Shown here: piece by piece, positions 13,327-25,832 of the stretch
How the letters are laid out: every line of letters starts with the position of its first letter
Numbering within the stretch: the stretch's first letter is position 1
Origin: Emydura subglobosa
Taxonomy: Eukaryota > Chordata > Testudines > Chelidae
Assembly (NCBI GenBank): GCA_007922225.1
Contig: ML679961.1
Location: forward strand, 74,102,652 to 74,166,651
Length of the DNA: 64,000 bases
Direction: 5' to 3'
The notes under the pieces: generated by a model
What the model was told of the DNA's origin: nothing
The model's database searches: none
The model's input: only the letters and a program-made list of their open reading frames with translations
Program-made: the position numbers and the translations under genes

Positions 13327-13539
13327 CATTATTATTCTTATATTTTAATACAGTAATTTGTGCAAAAGGGCTTTACACACAGGAGTCAGGCGGGGAACAT
13401 CCTACTTTATTCAATTACATTACGACAGAAGAGAGGAAAACTCCCTCTTACAAAACAGGAAGTGAGGGATGACTGGTGCATAATTCTCTTAATACTCTGG
13501 GTAACCCAGTTAACTGTATCATGGCAATTTTACTGTTGT

Positions 13540-13745
13540 AATAGTAATACTGCCAGTTCAGGAATTCATTGCAAAACATAAACATAGCAAGACAGACTCT
13601 CAAAGAGCTTACAGACTAAATAGGCAAAATAGACAAATGATGGAGAGGTGATGTACTATGACCTATATCACACAGCATAACAGTGGCAGCTGGAAATAGA
13701 ACCCACATCAACTGAATCACAGTCCAGTGTTCTACTGAACAATCC
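13540..13745 (-). repeat. antisense tRNA-derived SINE (MIR-like) relic
   Basis: Reading the minus strand gives the MIR/CORE-SINE phrase order. On the plus strand it appears as 'aaagagcttacagactaaat', 'atcacacagcataacagtgg', 'gaaatagaacccacatcaac' and 'acagtccagtgttctactga', the usual antisense form seen in reptile genomes. It is diverged, without clear target duplications. Confidence 0.55.
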
Positions 13746-13877
13746 CTTTTGAGAACAGCTTGGTTACAGAAACATTCTTAACACTGTTCTCCTTTATCCC
13801 TGAATGGTCAGTCTTGTAGTTTGATTTGCATTGACTAATAAATTACTAATATTTAGCCAGCAAGAACAGTGTTTGGA

Positions 13878-14062
13878 CTTATAAGAAAGTAAGAATGACC
13901 ATGCTGCATCAGATCAGTGGTCCATCTAGCCCAGTATTTTGTCTTCCTATCCTCCAGGAACATATATAATTCTTTTTTAAACCTAATTGTGCTTTTGGCC
14001 CTCATAACATCCTCTGTTAATGAGTTCCACTGGCTGACTATGCGGTATGTCTGCTCATCCAG
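13878..14062 (-). mobile_element. CR1 LINE fragment, antisense
   Basis: The plus strand reads 'agatcagtggtccatctagc', 'ccagtattttgtcttc', 'cataacatcctctgttaatg', 'agttccactggctgacta'. These phrases also occur in the long antisense CR1 at 44340-46215, which independently supports the family call. It lies near a 17-bp tandem duplication (GGCTTTACTCTTGGCTC around 14145-14180). Confidence 0.6.
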
Positions 14063-14730
14063 GAGCAGAGGCTGTATCAAGCACACTTGCTTACATCAGT
14101 GGTCAAGCTACCTGTGAAAGAGGACCAGCTACACAGTCAAGCAAAGCTTTACTCTTGGCTCGGCTTTACTCTTGGCTCGATTAATTGTTTGTTTTATAGA
14201 CAGCTTCTGGCTAATGAAGATTGTTTTTAATCATGGTGTTACTATTTAATATGATGCCTATGTACAATACATTTCATTCTCTGTATTCTAGAGACTTCTT
14301 TAAGTCCGCTAAACATTTTCAAAGCTCATTAGCACATTGGTGTAGATATAATTACAATTTCAGTTGGCACAGCATTTTCCTGTTGATTGCAGGGAGGAAA
14401 ATGGTTCTCTTTGGTGCCTTTATCTCTCATGTGGAGCACAGAACCTAACTGCTGTGACCACTTATGTGACAAATTTGGCAGATACAAGACCCCAGATGGA
14501 ACGCTCTCAAATTTGTGTTTCCAGCAGTAGCATCTGGGTCTTTGATTTGCTTCTTGGCTGGCTCCTTATAATATCTCTCCAGTATCTTCAAAACATTCTC
14601 CAGTTATGGCAGCTGCAGAGCAACCCATAGAGTTGGGGCAACATTAATTGTAGATGGTTCTGACATACATTTTAAATGTCATCAATAGTGAAGAATTTGT
14701 TCATTGTTGTCATAACTTATGTAGACACCC

Positions 14731-15935
14731 TGTACTTCAGGGGCCTTGGGACTTGTTGGGAGTTTTACAGTTGGAAAGATCCTGGGAGAATACAACTCCC
14801 ATGATGCCTTGGGGAGAAAGGAGAGAATCTCTTCCCCTTCCAGAGGGACAGAGAATAGCATGTGGGGGACTCCATTTTGGTGCTAGGGTGGAGTGCAGCC
14901 CAGGCTGGAAGCAGCTGGCTGACTACTGCTGGCTACTGCCTGCTGCCGGAGTCCCAAAGCTGCTGCTGCCTGTTGACTGCTGCTGGGGTCCCAAAGCTGC
15001 TGCTGAGAGTCTGCTGGAGTTTTGATCAAGCAGGGAGCTTTGGAGGTTGGTGGCATTGCCCAAGCCAGGGCAGGGACTGAGCCTGGAGCTGCCTGAGGTG
15101 GGCCTGCAGTGAAGGTGGTGTGAGTGTTCCCCCTCTCCCCTGCATTGTTTGGGGCGGGGTTGGTAAAGGAAGGGGCACTGCAGAGAGACTGACTGGGCCT
15201 GAGAAGAGGCAGAGAGAAAGAGTCCCTTCAAGCAGGGCCAGGACTGCAGACATTTGGTTGGGCCAACTCCAAATCTCCAGCGTGGCAACTGGGCTGGGCT
15301 GATACACTGACCCACAGAGTGCTGTCTCCTTCTTCAGATCTTCAAGCGCGCCCATGCACGCAAGGGGTTAGAGCTCTGAACTCTTGGGGAATGTACACTC
15401 TGGAGGTGAGGTAAACAGTGGCAGTGTAGATGCCAGTTAGACAAGTTTTATTTGTTGCTGTGTACTATTTTTATTAATTGATTTATTTAGCTGCCCCTGT
15501 GGATTTAAAATAATAGTGATGTTTAATTTCAGTCTGTTATGCCATTTTTCTTTAATTTGTTAAGTAAAGGTGTGTTAACTCTAATTTAAGTATATTGGAT
15601 GTTTAGTTTGCATAATTGCAATTGTTAAGTTAGACCTATGTCACAGATGATGATGATGATTATTATTATTAATTATTAGACTAGGTTTAGTCCTGGAAGC
15701 TCCCAAGGCCCGCTATTGAGCGTGTGCAGGGGCCAGCCAGGTGGAGGCACCGCCAATTTTAAATTCCTTTAGAGGTAAAGGGACTACAGCAGAGGGGTGG
15801 ATAGAGGATTCCCACCTATTCTATATCACCACTGGGATACTCAGGATCTCCTTTGTTGTTAACAACCTTAGGCGCCCTTGCACACAGGTGAGTGTTGCCG
15901 GCTCCTCAATAACCCAGAAATAGAAGGGGGTTACA
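14731..15935 (-). repeat. LTR-like long repeat (candidate)
   Basis: A 1.2-kb block with mixed GC content begins TGTACTTCAGG and ends GGGGGTTACA, giving TGTA...TACA inverted termini like a long terminal repeat. No matching target duplication flanks it (CACCC left, CTTAA right). It contains an imperfect tandem duplication around 14935-15012 (units sharing GTCCCAAAGCTGCTGCTG). Open frames of 109-130 codons across it show no retroviral motif. It could be a solo LTR or another repeat class; strand is uncertain. Confidence 0.35.
15648..15678. repeat. (GAT)n/(ATT)n microsatellite
   Basis: Compound trinucleotide run, inside the LTR-like block. Confidence 0.8.
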
Positions 15936-16038
15936 CTTAACTTTAAAAAATAACTATATGCAAAATTCTTATAGTGTCATATTGACCAAGAAGTTGGTTT
16001 GCTCCTATATCTCCATATATCTGGCCCACTTTGTTGGG

Positions 16039-16200
16039 AAGGGAGTATTTGCTGAGTGGCTAAAGCAGTGGACTGCCAGGCAGGACTATTAAGTTCTATT
16101 TTCAATTCTTTCTTTGCATTTCACAGGGTTCATATTTAAAATGTGCACTGAGATCCTCAGACAAAAGGCACTAGGGAGGTGCAAAGATTTTATTATTATG
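16039..16200 (+). repeat. tRNA-derived SINE with L2-type tail
   Basis: A tRNA-like head (GAGTGGCTAAAGCAGTGGAC then AGGACTATTAAGTTCTATTT) is followed by a tail with 'gatcctcagacaaaaggcac' and 'gcaaagattttattattatg'. That is the pattern of MIR-type SINEs whose 3' ends derive from L2. It is heavily mutated. Confidence 0.55.
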
Positions 16201-18312
16201 TGCATGCACTTACTGTGGACATGCTCACTGCAGGGCTAAAATGGCTTCTTTACTTTTGTGTGCTGAGACTTCTTTCTGCCTTCTATAAGCTTGTTTAAAA
16301 GTTTCTGTATGTGCTTATTTGAAATACTAGGATATTTCAGGGGAACTGTTCTAGAGTCATATCAGTTTCATTAAAGTTTGTGGCAGGTGTCCCTATTGTT
16401 ATAAAATGGACCAGAATTTAGCCATTTTAAAGCAGGGTGCGTTTTCTATCATGAACTGCAAGTAAAGCAGTAAAATTATCTTTGCTGCAACATATGTTTA
16501 AGTTCAAGAAATATGAACAAATGGTGAAATTCTTGAAGGTATCCCTGAAAGATTTAGCTTTTACAAAGCCTGACCCAGATTACATGTACTTTATGTGTAG
16601 TTCAGTTAAAACAAAGAAAAAAAAAATTCTATAAACTAGTTGAAATGTGTTTTCAAAGTCTCTTTCTCTTTCTCCTTACTTTGAATTCCTAAATATTTAT
16701 TATTTCAGTTCAGTGCCATTATGTGGTGGAACTGTATTCCAATCAACCTAGCCATTAATGCAATAAGTGGCTTTAAGTGGAGATAAAGACAATTAAGTAG
16801 CTCTTGTTTCCTCACACCACATGATGAAAGTATAATTCAGTGGGGTAGTGACAACTTGTAATTTGAGTTCTTTTCCAAAGACTTGTTTATCTATTCTAGA
16901 CAATAATATTTCTGAGGTTGAAGTGATCTTTCAGGAGAAGTGATTCTATATTAACTTGTGTTCAGGTAACCTGAAGATTCAACCGGCATTGAAAATACGA
17001 TGAGCTCTATAATGATTTAAACTCAGCCTCAATATTCATTGTTATCAAGGCAATAATAATTAATAGTAAAAGTCAGAGATGGAAATGATATATTAGTTCA
17101 AGAAGGACTGCAGATTGCTTACCACAATATGCTTTCTGGGGCTTTGTCCAGTCACTTTTCCAAAGATGTGTTCATTTTGGTGATTCATTACCATTATTAC
17201 ATGACAATTTTAAAAGTTTCAAGTGATGGAGCTTTTACCATCTAATTTGGGAGATTATTTTGCATGTTGTTGTCATGAAGTTTTCCCTATTTAGTCTATT
17301 TTTTTTCCTTTCTTAGTTTCGTTCTAATTACAGTGGTCACCACACTAAATAATTTCTCTCCTTCCTTCTTGTTACCACACCCTCAAATAGCAGTAGATAT
17401 CCTACCCATGTAATACATAGAGTGTTTGCCTTATGCATGATGCATTTGGGCCGTGTACTGTATACAGTTCTTACATTTGCCTCAGCGGCTATATTGTTTT
17501 ACTGAATCCCTCTAGTTTAGTTGGCTTTTTTTATCTTTTACAAAATAAGGAAATATAAAGGAGCCAAATCATTATTAAATCAAGTCAACTGTAATCAAAG
17601 CTCTGGCTCTTGACTAGAATAAGGAATGTATATTTATAGAATTTGGAAATGTATGAGCAATCACACTCATAGCCCTGGTACAATTAATTGACATGAAGAG
17701 GTAACAAAAATATGAACTTTACTGTAGTTAATTCTGAAGGAAAAAAAAGTCCCACCAAAATCAATTTACTGTAAGCAATGCAGGCATTATCCAGGCAGTA
17801 ATGGTAAACAAATCACTAATCAGTTCACAACCTTTTTGTTATCAGTATTAAACATCAAAATCAGTGGCTGTCTGATATAGAGGATAATTTCAACAAGATT
17901 GCTATAGTAAACTTGATTTGAAGTCTTAATGTATTCTTTCTTAACTTTATATAGTTTGTTATCATCCATGGCTTGCTTCTCTGGTGTGTTATAGCTAGAG
18001 AAGTTTTTGAAATACTATACTTTGATTTGAAAAAACAGTAATTTTCTTCACATCAAGTTTCAACCTCTTCTCCCATCAGCTCCTCCCTCTGCCTCTCTTC
18101 TCCGCCCCTCCCCCCTGCCATAAAATAAAACATTTTTATCGGCTTCCAAAATGGATTTGGGTGAACTTGTTATAAAAATGTGAACCAATCAGAGGCATCC
18201 TAGGTGATAACATATGCTGTGCTCTTAAAATAATAGAGAACATATTGTGCTGGCATTGGAAGTTAATTAATTATTTAATATTTCAACCCAATGAAGTATT
18301 ATAGAAAGCAAG
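16201..18312. other. no gene or repeat recognised
   Basis: About 2.1 kb of AT-rich sequence with no open frame worth reporting and no repeat I can name. It is one of the longer stretches free of obvious transposons in the window. Confidence 0.4.
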
Positions 18313-18405
18313 CCAGATTCTGATGTAATTTACAGTTCTATAAATCCAGAGTAACTTCATAAATTCTACAGGAGTTACTCCAGATTTACATCACTGTAGC
18401 TGATC
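18313..18405. repeat. about 90-bp foldback repeat
   Basis: The left half (containing ATAAATCCAGAGTAACTT) is nearly the reverse complement of the right half (containing GGAGTTACTCCAGATTTACA), so the whole unit folds on itself around 18360. It belongs to the same style of small palindromic repeats seen elsewhere in the window. Confidence 0.65.
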
Positions 18406-18484
18406 AGCTTTGCTTTACTTCTTCTATAAATGTTTGACATTTTGTCCATGTCAGTGAGTAGCTAGTTATTAAATATTATGCATG

Positions 18485-18905
18485 CCTTCTGAGTCACAAC
18501 TGGGTCAATGCTCCAGAGTGGTGTTAAAGGCCCCTGTTCTGCTGGAGGTTCTGTCTTGCCGATGAAATTAAAAACTGAAGTCTTTTCCCAGGCTTGTGCT
18601 CATTAAATAACCCACAACATGGTTTTGCAAGAGTAATATGTTAGCACCAGTTTGTTGGATAAATTGCACTTTGCTTAATTACATTTTACCCTCTTAAATT
18701 CCTTCCGTTGTATCAGTTCGATAAGGTATTTTTCACTTTCTGTCCCCAGCTATTGTGTAATGTTACTTTGTGCTGTTAAACAGCTGCTGCGTTCCACCCC
18801 AGTGGTGACTGCAATTCACTGGTAGTGAAGTGATTGCTGTGTGCCTGGTTTATGAAGCACTTCGGGATCCTTTGGGATGAATATAAATGCAATATATTTT
18901 AACAA
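18485..18905 (+). repeat. L2-type LINE/SINE 3' end
   Basis: The 3' part reads 'gttccaccccagtggtgact', 'tttatgaagcacttcgggat', 'cctttgggatgaatataaat', 'gcaatatat', the typical end of L2-related elements (GGGATCCTTxGGATGAAAGGxGCTATATAAATGCAA). The upstream 250 bp appears to belong to the same element by recall. No coding region is included. Confidence 0.5.
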
Positions 18906-19651
18906 ATCTGTGGTCACCAAGGACTTCATACTGCACACCATCGCAATTGGGAACATCACAAAAACAGTGGTAACAGAACTTAGATTCTTTTACTCCTGAA
19001 TTTTCAGGCCTCTGCAACCTGAGATAAAGCCACTGTTAAAAGCCCAGGGCCTATGATATACAGTTTAGCCTTTTTCATCCTGTCCATCAGAGGTCAATGA
19101 TACACACTACACTGGATAATTCTACAATGACATAGATAATCTTCTAGTTCAGGAGGTAGTGTACAAATGTCTCTCTTCTCACATGGAAGGAGTCTATGGA
19201 AATTCTTTGTCAATGCTGCTGTGCCTTTAAACAATGTCTGTGGAAGCCACAGACGCCTCAAAATGGTAAGCGCTCTGGTCATTCCTTGGGAAGGGAGTTT
19301 GAGTAGGTGGAGATAGGGATGGAAGGGTTTGTGTTGTGTTCAATGATCTCTCACATTATGGCCATAAAAACAAGACCTTCACAGACCTGACCAGGCGCTC
19401 TGTCATGACTGGAGCTGGAGCATGACCAGTCAGACCAAATGGTTGCAGCATGGAACAGAAATCAGGTTGAGTCAGGTACCAGGGGTCAGAGTCCAAGACA
19501 GACCAGTGGTCAGACTGAAATCAGGCTTTGGGAGGCAGGCAAGGTCATGTTACTAGGAGGTCAAAAGTCTGAGACAGGCCAGAGTGTGATCTGAGAGTCA
19601 GGCTTCAGAAGGCAGACAGGGTTCAAGTTCCGATGCTGGCAGACCAGATGC

Positions 19652-20733
19652 CTGCTCATGCCCAGGTCCCTAGGCCTCACTGAACATTTACAAATGCATA
19701 GCTGAAAATCAGTCTTGTTTACCTGTGTGTTAGCAATAGAATACCTGTGTGTTAGAATAGGTGTTAAAGTTATGACAATGTGTTTAGACTCTATGGAACT
19801 CTTGTAGGATGCTGCATAATTCTACTTATATCTGTATCCATGTTATAAGGCTATGTTTAAATGTTTGTTCTGTAACTATAAAAATGTTTAAGACTGCAAA
19901 TTCCCCACAGTCAGCGGAGAAACATTAATCAGTATGAAATATTAGTTTACCCAAAGACCAATCAGGAAGGACTATTGAATCCAAATGGGCCAAACAAAGC
20001 CTTTGTCGCTTGCTCCCCCAACCCAACCATGAAGAGTTATGTGTAAGAGTCCTCATCCCATCAGCTAGGATTCTGGGATAATGGGGGATAAAAATCCCTG
20101 ACAAGGAGAAACTGGATCTTTTATGCTGAGGGGCAAAGATTCCTAAGCATAAGCAAGAAACCCCGATGCCTCTTTTGTGAGAGGGGGTCATCACAGCCTG
20201 AAATACTTTCAAAGGGGGCCCCAGCAAAAAAAAAAAAAAAAAAATTAAGAGCCCCTGTTATAGAAGCTTCTATTACCTTTTTAAATCTAAGACTGTAACT
20301 CATTAGTGTGTGTGTTTCCTGTTTTAACCTTATAAATAACTCTCTTATTTCTTAGTTAATAAGTCTTTAGTTAATGATTACAGGATTGGTTACAAACATT
20401 GTCTTTGTTTTGAGATCTGAATACAATTGACCTGGGGTAAGTGACTGGTCCTTTGGGATGGGGAGGAATCTGAATATTGTTGAGATTTTTGGTGTAAAGT
20501 GACCATCTATCACATAGTCTAGCTTGTCTGCATGGCAAAATAGACTGGAATGCACAAGGGAACTGTCTGAGACTCCGTGGTAACACTTTTAGTGTTTTAG
20601 AGTGCAGACTTGTTATTGAGTTGTGAAATCTAATTATAGAACCTACAATCAGTTTGGGGTTTCTGCCTTGCCTTGTGACAGTCTGTCCTGAGTTTGGCAC
20701 TCGTGGTCGTGAGCCATTCCAGATAGTGTGACA
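19652..20733 (-). repeat. LTR-like element nested in a gypsy LTR
   Basis: About 1.08 kb interrupts the Sushi-type LTR. Its right edge on the plus strand is AGATAGTGTGACA, giving a minus-strand start TGTCACACTATCTGG, a normal LTR start. The left edge is less certain (TGCCTGCTCATG at about 19652). I recall similar sequence as a high-copy turtle repeat, but class and strand are unproven. It contains an A19 run at 20226-20244. The Sushi LTR text resumes at 20734 (CAGGTTACCAGG). No clean target duplication could be identified. Confidence 0.5.
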
Positions 20734-21094
20734 CAGGTTACCAGGAGATCAGGGTCAAGCATCAGGTTACAGACTGCAATCAAATATCAAAATAGATGAC
20801 AAACCAGGGTCGGAAGCCAGAATCTAGGATCTACTGCAAGCAGGGTCTGGAGAAAATAAAGGCAGGCTGTGGTGTTGCTTCATGGCTTCCTGCTTTAAGT
20901 ACTGGTACTGGCCAATCGGTGAGCTGTGAGGGCCACTGCTGAGCCCATCATCACAGGGCCCTCCTATGGGAGCTAGACCTAAGCCTAAGCCTCCCATGGC
21001 TATGCAGAGGCATCAGTGTTCCGGGTTCCAGCCCTGCAGGTTCTAAAATCATGCCCCTTTGGGAGTTGGTGCAGGTCTGGGCCTGTCTGGGTCT

Positions 21095-22570
21095 GCCTTG
21101 TGGAATTCCTCCACATGAATATGCAAGACAGGTTACCAAATGCACTCTTTGGGTCCATAGCCTTTTCAGTCCACCAGATAGTACAGGTAGCCATGTGTCC
21201 ATTGGAAATTGAGGATGGTATTCACTTTGAATTCCTTGTGACCCTGGATTTCAACTGGTATAGGTGGTAATATGGTTTGATTAAGGAAGGGGTTCTCAGT
21301 GTAGGGCTTCAGAAGGGAAACATGGAAAACAGGCTATATTTGAGAGAATGGGTAAGCTAGAGTTTGAAGATAAAACTGGATTAATCTGCTGGCATATTGG
21401 GAAGGGTCTCAGGAACTGGGGGTCCAATTCGCAGGAGGGTTGCCAGGTCTGGAGGTATTTGCTGGCAAGCTATAGCTTTTAGCCTACTGTAAATACAGGA
21501 GCTTCTTATCACCGACTGTCTGAATGCCTCTTATTAGCCTTCTTTGCCTCTTCTAGGTGGTTCTTCAGTTCTTCCTTAATAAGATGGATCTGTTGGACTC
21601 AATGACAGCAGGGTTCAGGGATGCTGCTGGTGAAAATGGGGGTGGAACCCATAATTATCAAAGAAGGCACTCCGACCCATCGATGCATGGTTGGTGGTGT
21701 TGGGAAAAAAACTCTTCATGTGGCAGAAGTGTGGACCAGTCATCCTGATGATAATCAGGTACCCTCTATTACAAGGTTCACCAGTTCTGTTTGTCCATCT
21801 GTTTCGGGGTGGTTTGCAGTAGAGGTGGATAGGCAGACATCCAGTAGCCTGAACACCTTGCAACAGAAGCAAGAAGTGTGGGCCTCGGTGAGAAACTATG
21901 TGGCCTGGGAGTCCATTGAGCTAGATCATATTTTGCAGTAGGAGTTGGGCAGTAGTCTTGGCAGAGGACAGCTGGATGCAGGGGATGAAGTAGACCATTT
22001 TGTTTAGGTAATCCACAACCATTTAGACTATGGTGTAGCCATCAGATGCTGGGAGCTGCACAGTAAAGTCGAGGATGATGGTGGATTAAGGCCTAGCTGG
22101 AGTCTTCAGGAGTATTAACGTGCCAAGGGCTCTGGTTTGGGGAGGTTTTCGTACATGCACAGCATTCGTAGGTGTCCACATATGCTTGGATTTCAGCACA
22201 CATGCAGGGCCACCAGAAAAAACATCCAGCCATGTGGGAGGTCTTCTGGCAGCCAAAGTAACCCACCATCAGAGCATCATAGCGTATCTGTAGCACCTTC
22301 AGTCAGGGGCACCCTGGGGGCATATATATGTGCTGGCTGAAGCACATTATCCCATCCCCCATGGAATGGTGTATCTTAGCCCACATTGTTGTGTCCCTTG
22401 GCAAGTGGGTCATCTTTCAACATGGACCGAATGATGGAGAGCAGGTCTTGCTGAATTGTGTCATTGGGAGTTTCCAGGAGGTAGGGGGACTCAGAAGTCT
22501 GTTCTTCACTTTATCCTTCAGTGATAGGGCAGCAGATTTTCCATTTTGCTTTCCTGGGCAGTAGTTAATT
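21095..22570 (-). pseudogene. pol: gypsy pol relic: RNase H end, integrase, chromodomain
   Basis: On the minus strand the RNase H tail lies near 22560-22500. The integrase zinc-binding domain follows at 22296-22150 (YFGCQKTSHMAGCFFWWP then CCACTK, a CX2C pair). The catalytic core follows: LDFTVQLP supplies the first Asp near 22078, VVDYLNKMVYFIPC follows, and VSHRGPHF near 21900 has His where the family has the second catalytic Asp. The third-motif region (NRWTNRT) is frameshifted near 21790. A chromodomain relic (YYLVDWKGYG-like, seen across frames) lies near 21200-21100. Frames change repeatedly, so no active enzyme is encoded. Pol normally makes and integrates the element's DNA copy. Confidence 0.7.
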
Positions 22571-22599
22571 ATAAACTCGAACCAAGAAAAGAATTAAAC

Positions 22600-25500
22600 T
22601 GCATACCCCCAGTTCATTGCTGCTTCCTTTGTTCTTCAGGTGTTGTGGAAGCCATGGGTAGAGAGAAAGGCAGGGATCATTTGGGCCATCTGCTCTCCCT
22701 TCTTATAGTTATTTCTCTCATTCAAGAAACATCTCCAACTGAGGTTCAGGAAAGTCTGTTTGGATGAGAACCCCAAGCTGTTTCTTTGTCATTTTTTTTT
22801 TGCCTACACCCTCTTTTCTGCCACCTGGCTGAGGCGTCAGTTTGCCTTTAATCCTTAGGAAACTGATTTATGGCTGCTCCCCAGACTTGAAACAGGTCCT
22901 AGTAGTACCACACAAAGGAATCTTATAACTTTACATCCAATGTTGCTACACATATTTTACCTGGAAAATAATAATCAACAAATTACAAGTTTTCAAATTA
23001 TACTTCACAAGGCATACTTTATACAAAACTTATCATAATCTAGTAAAAGGGGTGAACACGGGTACAGACTGTCACACACATACAAAGCCATGATTGGCTG
23101 TGGCTTCATATTTTACTATAATGGTTTTACAGAAAATGATATAAACTATGGAAATAAAATTTATATCCATGAAGCACTCTAAAACCATTTTTGTCTTGTT
23201 AAATAAATTATCTTAAAAATTAGCTTTGTCTCAAAGTTCTTTTCGAGGTACAAAGATGTTTAATATGGGGGAAAATATGACACAACTTTATTTGTTTTGG
23301 TTTTTTTTTTTTAAGTGGAAACAAAGTCATTTTGGAAATTTAAAGGTAATTTTTAGCATGAAAAATAGGGACACTTTTAATGTGATAAAAATTTGGCATA
23401 TCTTAGATCTACAGAAAGGACACAGCCCAGAATAAATACTGTACAAGCAATCCAAGCGTCTGTTACATAAAGCCTGTGCACTGGAGAAAAGGAGAAATAT
23501 ATATGAAGTCCACTCTGTATTAGTGACTATAGTTCATAAAATTCTATTGCTGTCCACTGAAATTTTGAGCAGGCTTGCTGCTGATGTGATTAAATTATAA
23601 ATGGGAAACTTAATTTCAGCTGCTTCAGTAAATATTCCATCTTCCTTAAATCAAATCATGAATTAATTTCACTCTGCCTGCAGACTCTTGAGCCTAGAGT
23701 ATGGTCCTGGTAACTCTACATATATATGCAATATCGTTACGGCTCTATAAAATAATGTGCCAGGTGAGATCCAAAGAAAAAATGACAGCTCAACCAAGTG
23801 CTGGAATTCCAATGAGATCATTCTCCTTATTAGTATTAATGTGAGGATACTGCTATTAAAATCCTCATCAAAACAGCACAAGAGATGCAATACAGAACTC
23901 CTAGACAATGACTGTGAGAGGGACCATTAGTAAATAAAAAGGCTAACTTAACTGTGAAAGGAAAAAAAACAGTCTTATTGTGTAAGGTATTGCTTTCTTC
24001 CCAAGTCACAATGCAGCTCATTTTTAATGCAGAACAGAAGAATTAAATGTACCATTTTATTACAGCAAATATTTTTCTTCTGTCTGGTGCAATAAAACGG
24101 TGCATTTAAATATATGTGATGATATAATGTTCTATAAATGTATAACGCAACAATGAGATTCTAGAGACAGTATGGTGCTCAAAATGCAACACTCTTGCTT
24201 TAAGGATTTTCTGTTTTCTTTGTCATTGTGTGAAAATGACCTTTTTTCCTGGGAACTTGCAGAGGGCAAGAATTCTTTATTTTCTTTTCCTTCCTCCCCT
24301 TCTTTAAATATACTGGCTGATACCATGCTACATTTGAAGAGCAATAATATATGGAACAATCTATATTCCATTTGGCATAGCAGGACAGCAATTTATTGAT
24401 AATTAAATATCCAACAAGGAGGATCAGCTTGGAAGTTCTGAAACAAACTTATTTGAATCATTTGGACATCATAAGTCTCAATAATTAGGCTGGAAATCTT
24501 GAATAAATGTTTTTTCTTGTGACATTCCTGGTAATTTCATGCTGGAAACATCACAAGAACAACCCTTTTCATAGTATCTCTGTCTTTCCTGGAACATGAT
24601 TCTGCATTCTTTACTCAAGTTGATTAGTGCTTACTAAAGACAGTCTTATAGGAAAAATCCTACAATATTTAATACAGAATAACCCTTTGAATTGTCCTAT
24701 AGAATTTAATGGATACTTATAACTTGGCTATGGATACCCCCCCAAACCCCATAAGCTATACAAAGGAGAACGTTCTCTTTAAATTCTATTGCCCAGATCA
24801 TTCCCCTGAGATCTGTCACTGAGAGGAACCTCTGTGCATGGATCTCCACTTTACTATGTTGCAGGAAAAGGTCAGGAAGCGTCACAGCACCATTTTCTCC
24901 CCACCCTTCTGGACTGCACAGAAGGCACTTTGTAGGTATGCAATCCATCCAAGGAATAGGGCAGAGACGGGGCTGTCTTAGAAGAGGAGTGGGTGAGTTG
25001 TAGGCATGCGTGAGCAGAGAGTGTTATGTGGGGTTATGGGAGAGGCACATCATCAGAACTCTGAAAACAACTGAAACATCCCACAGCTCTATTTTTTCTG
25101 TAAAACAAAACCACACTCCCCAAGGTTTCTTGGGGGCAACTGTGACCAAGAGAGTCCACAACACCTTCAGGTGCTTTCCCCAAAAGGGGCAAAATTCTCT
25201 CTTTTCCTGAGGACTAGCCTAAGGCCTGTGCACCACTTACCAACTTGTGCACTTAAATCCTACTTTGAGGCTTAACTCAGACTTCTGTGACATATAGATC
25301 TTCCATTTGCACTCTGCACACAGGTGGATTTCACCCATGAAAGCCCCAATCCATCTCGAATGAAGAGACTGGCAAAAAGAGACAGTTGTTTACACACAAA
25401 CATAACCCAGGAGGTTCAAAAAAAGAGAACTTTTAATGCAGACTCCAGCAAGCCCATTGCCTGTAGCTCAAATGGATTCCGACAGACCTTTCTGTTTTGT

Positions 25501-25832
25501 GCCACTGCTGTGATTCATAAAACACAGGCTCCTATGCATTCTTTCTTTCTCTCTGGATAGTTGGGCATTGTAACAGTACAATGTGTAAGGTACCAGATTT
25601 TAAGCTTCTCTTAAAGGGTCTACAGCTTGTTTGTTGCAGAAACTTAAGCACACGGTTTTTGCTACATCTTGTACATACAGGGCCTAGACCAGAGTCCATT
25701 GCCTACAGTCCACCAGACAAAAGTATCTTTACACAAATTCCACAGCACACACCACGTTCATAGCTGCTTGTTAAAAACAGCACTCTGGAAGCTATTTGCC
25801 ATGCACAATAATAACTTTATTCAACCTACTGA
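22600..25832. other. no gene or repeat recognised
   Basis: About 3.2 kb with only short unsupported open frames. The first 200 bp may still belong to the gypsy element but carry no motif I can name. The rest is AT-rich and unclassified. Confidence 0.4.

Larger units (their letters stand above)
19401..22570 (-). mobile_element. Sushi-type Ty3/gypsy element, 3' half
   Basis: A 5'-truncated chromodomain gypsy (Metaviridae) element on the minus strand. From high to low coordinates it shows RNase H end, integrase, chromodomain, a purine-rich tract (GGAGGGCCC) and a 3' LTR. The LTR runs 20955 to 19401, starts TGTGATGATGGG and ends AGTCATGACA, so its termini are imperfect inverted repeats. It is interrupted by another LTR-like insertion (about 19652-20733); without that it is near 475 bp. 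A related element lies on the plus strand at 29508-34207. Confidence 0.7.

Noticed and set aside
14923..15355. Overlapping 109-130 codon frames on minus
   Set aside because: They lie in a GC-rich repeat-like block with tandem duplication; the translation is low in complexity and shows no gag or env motif.
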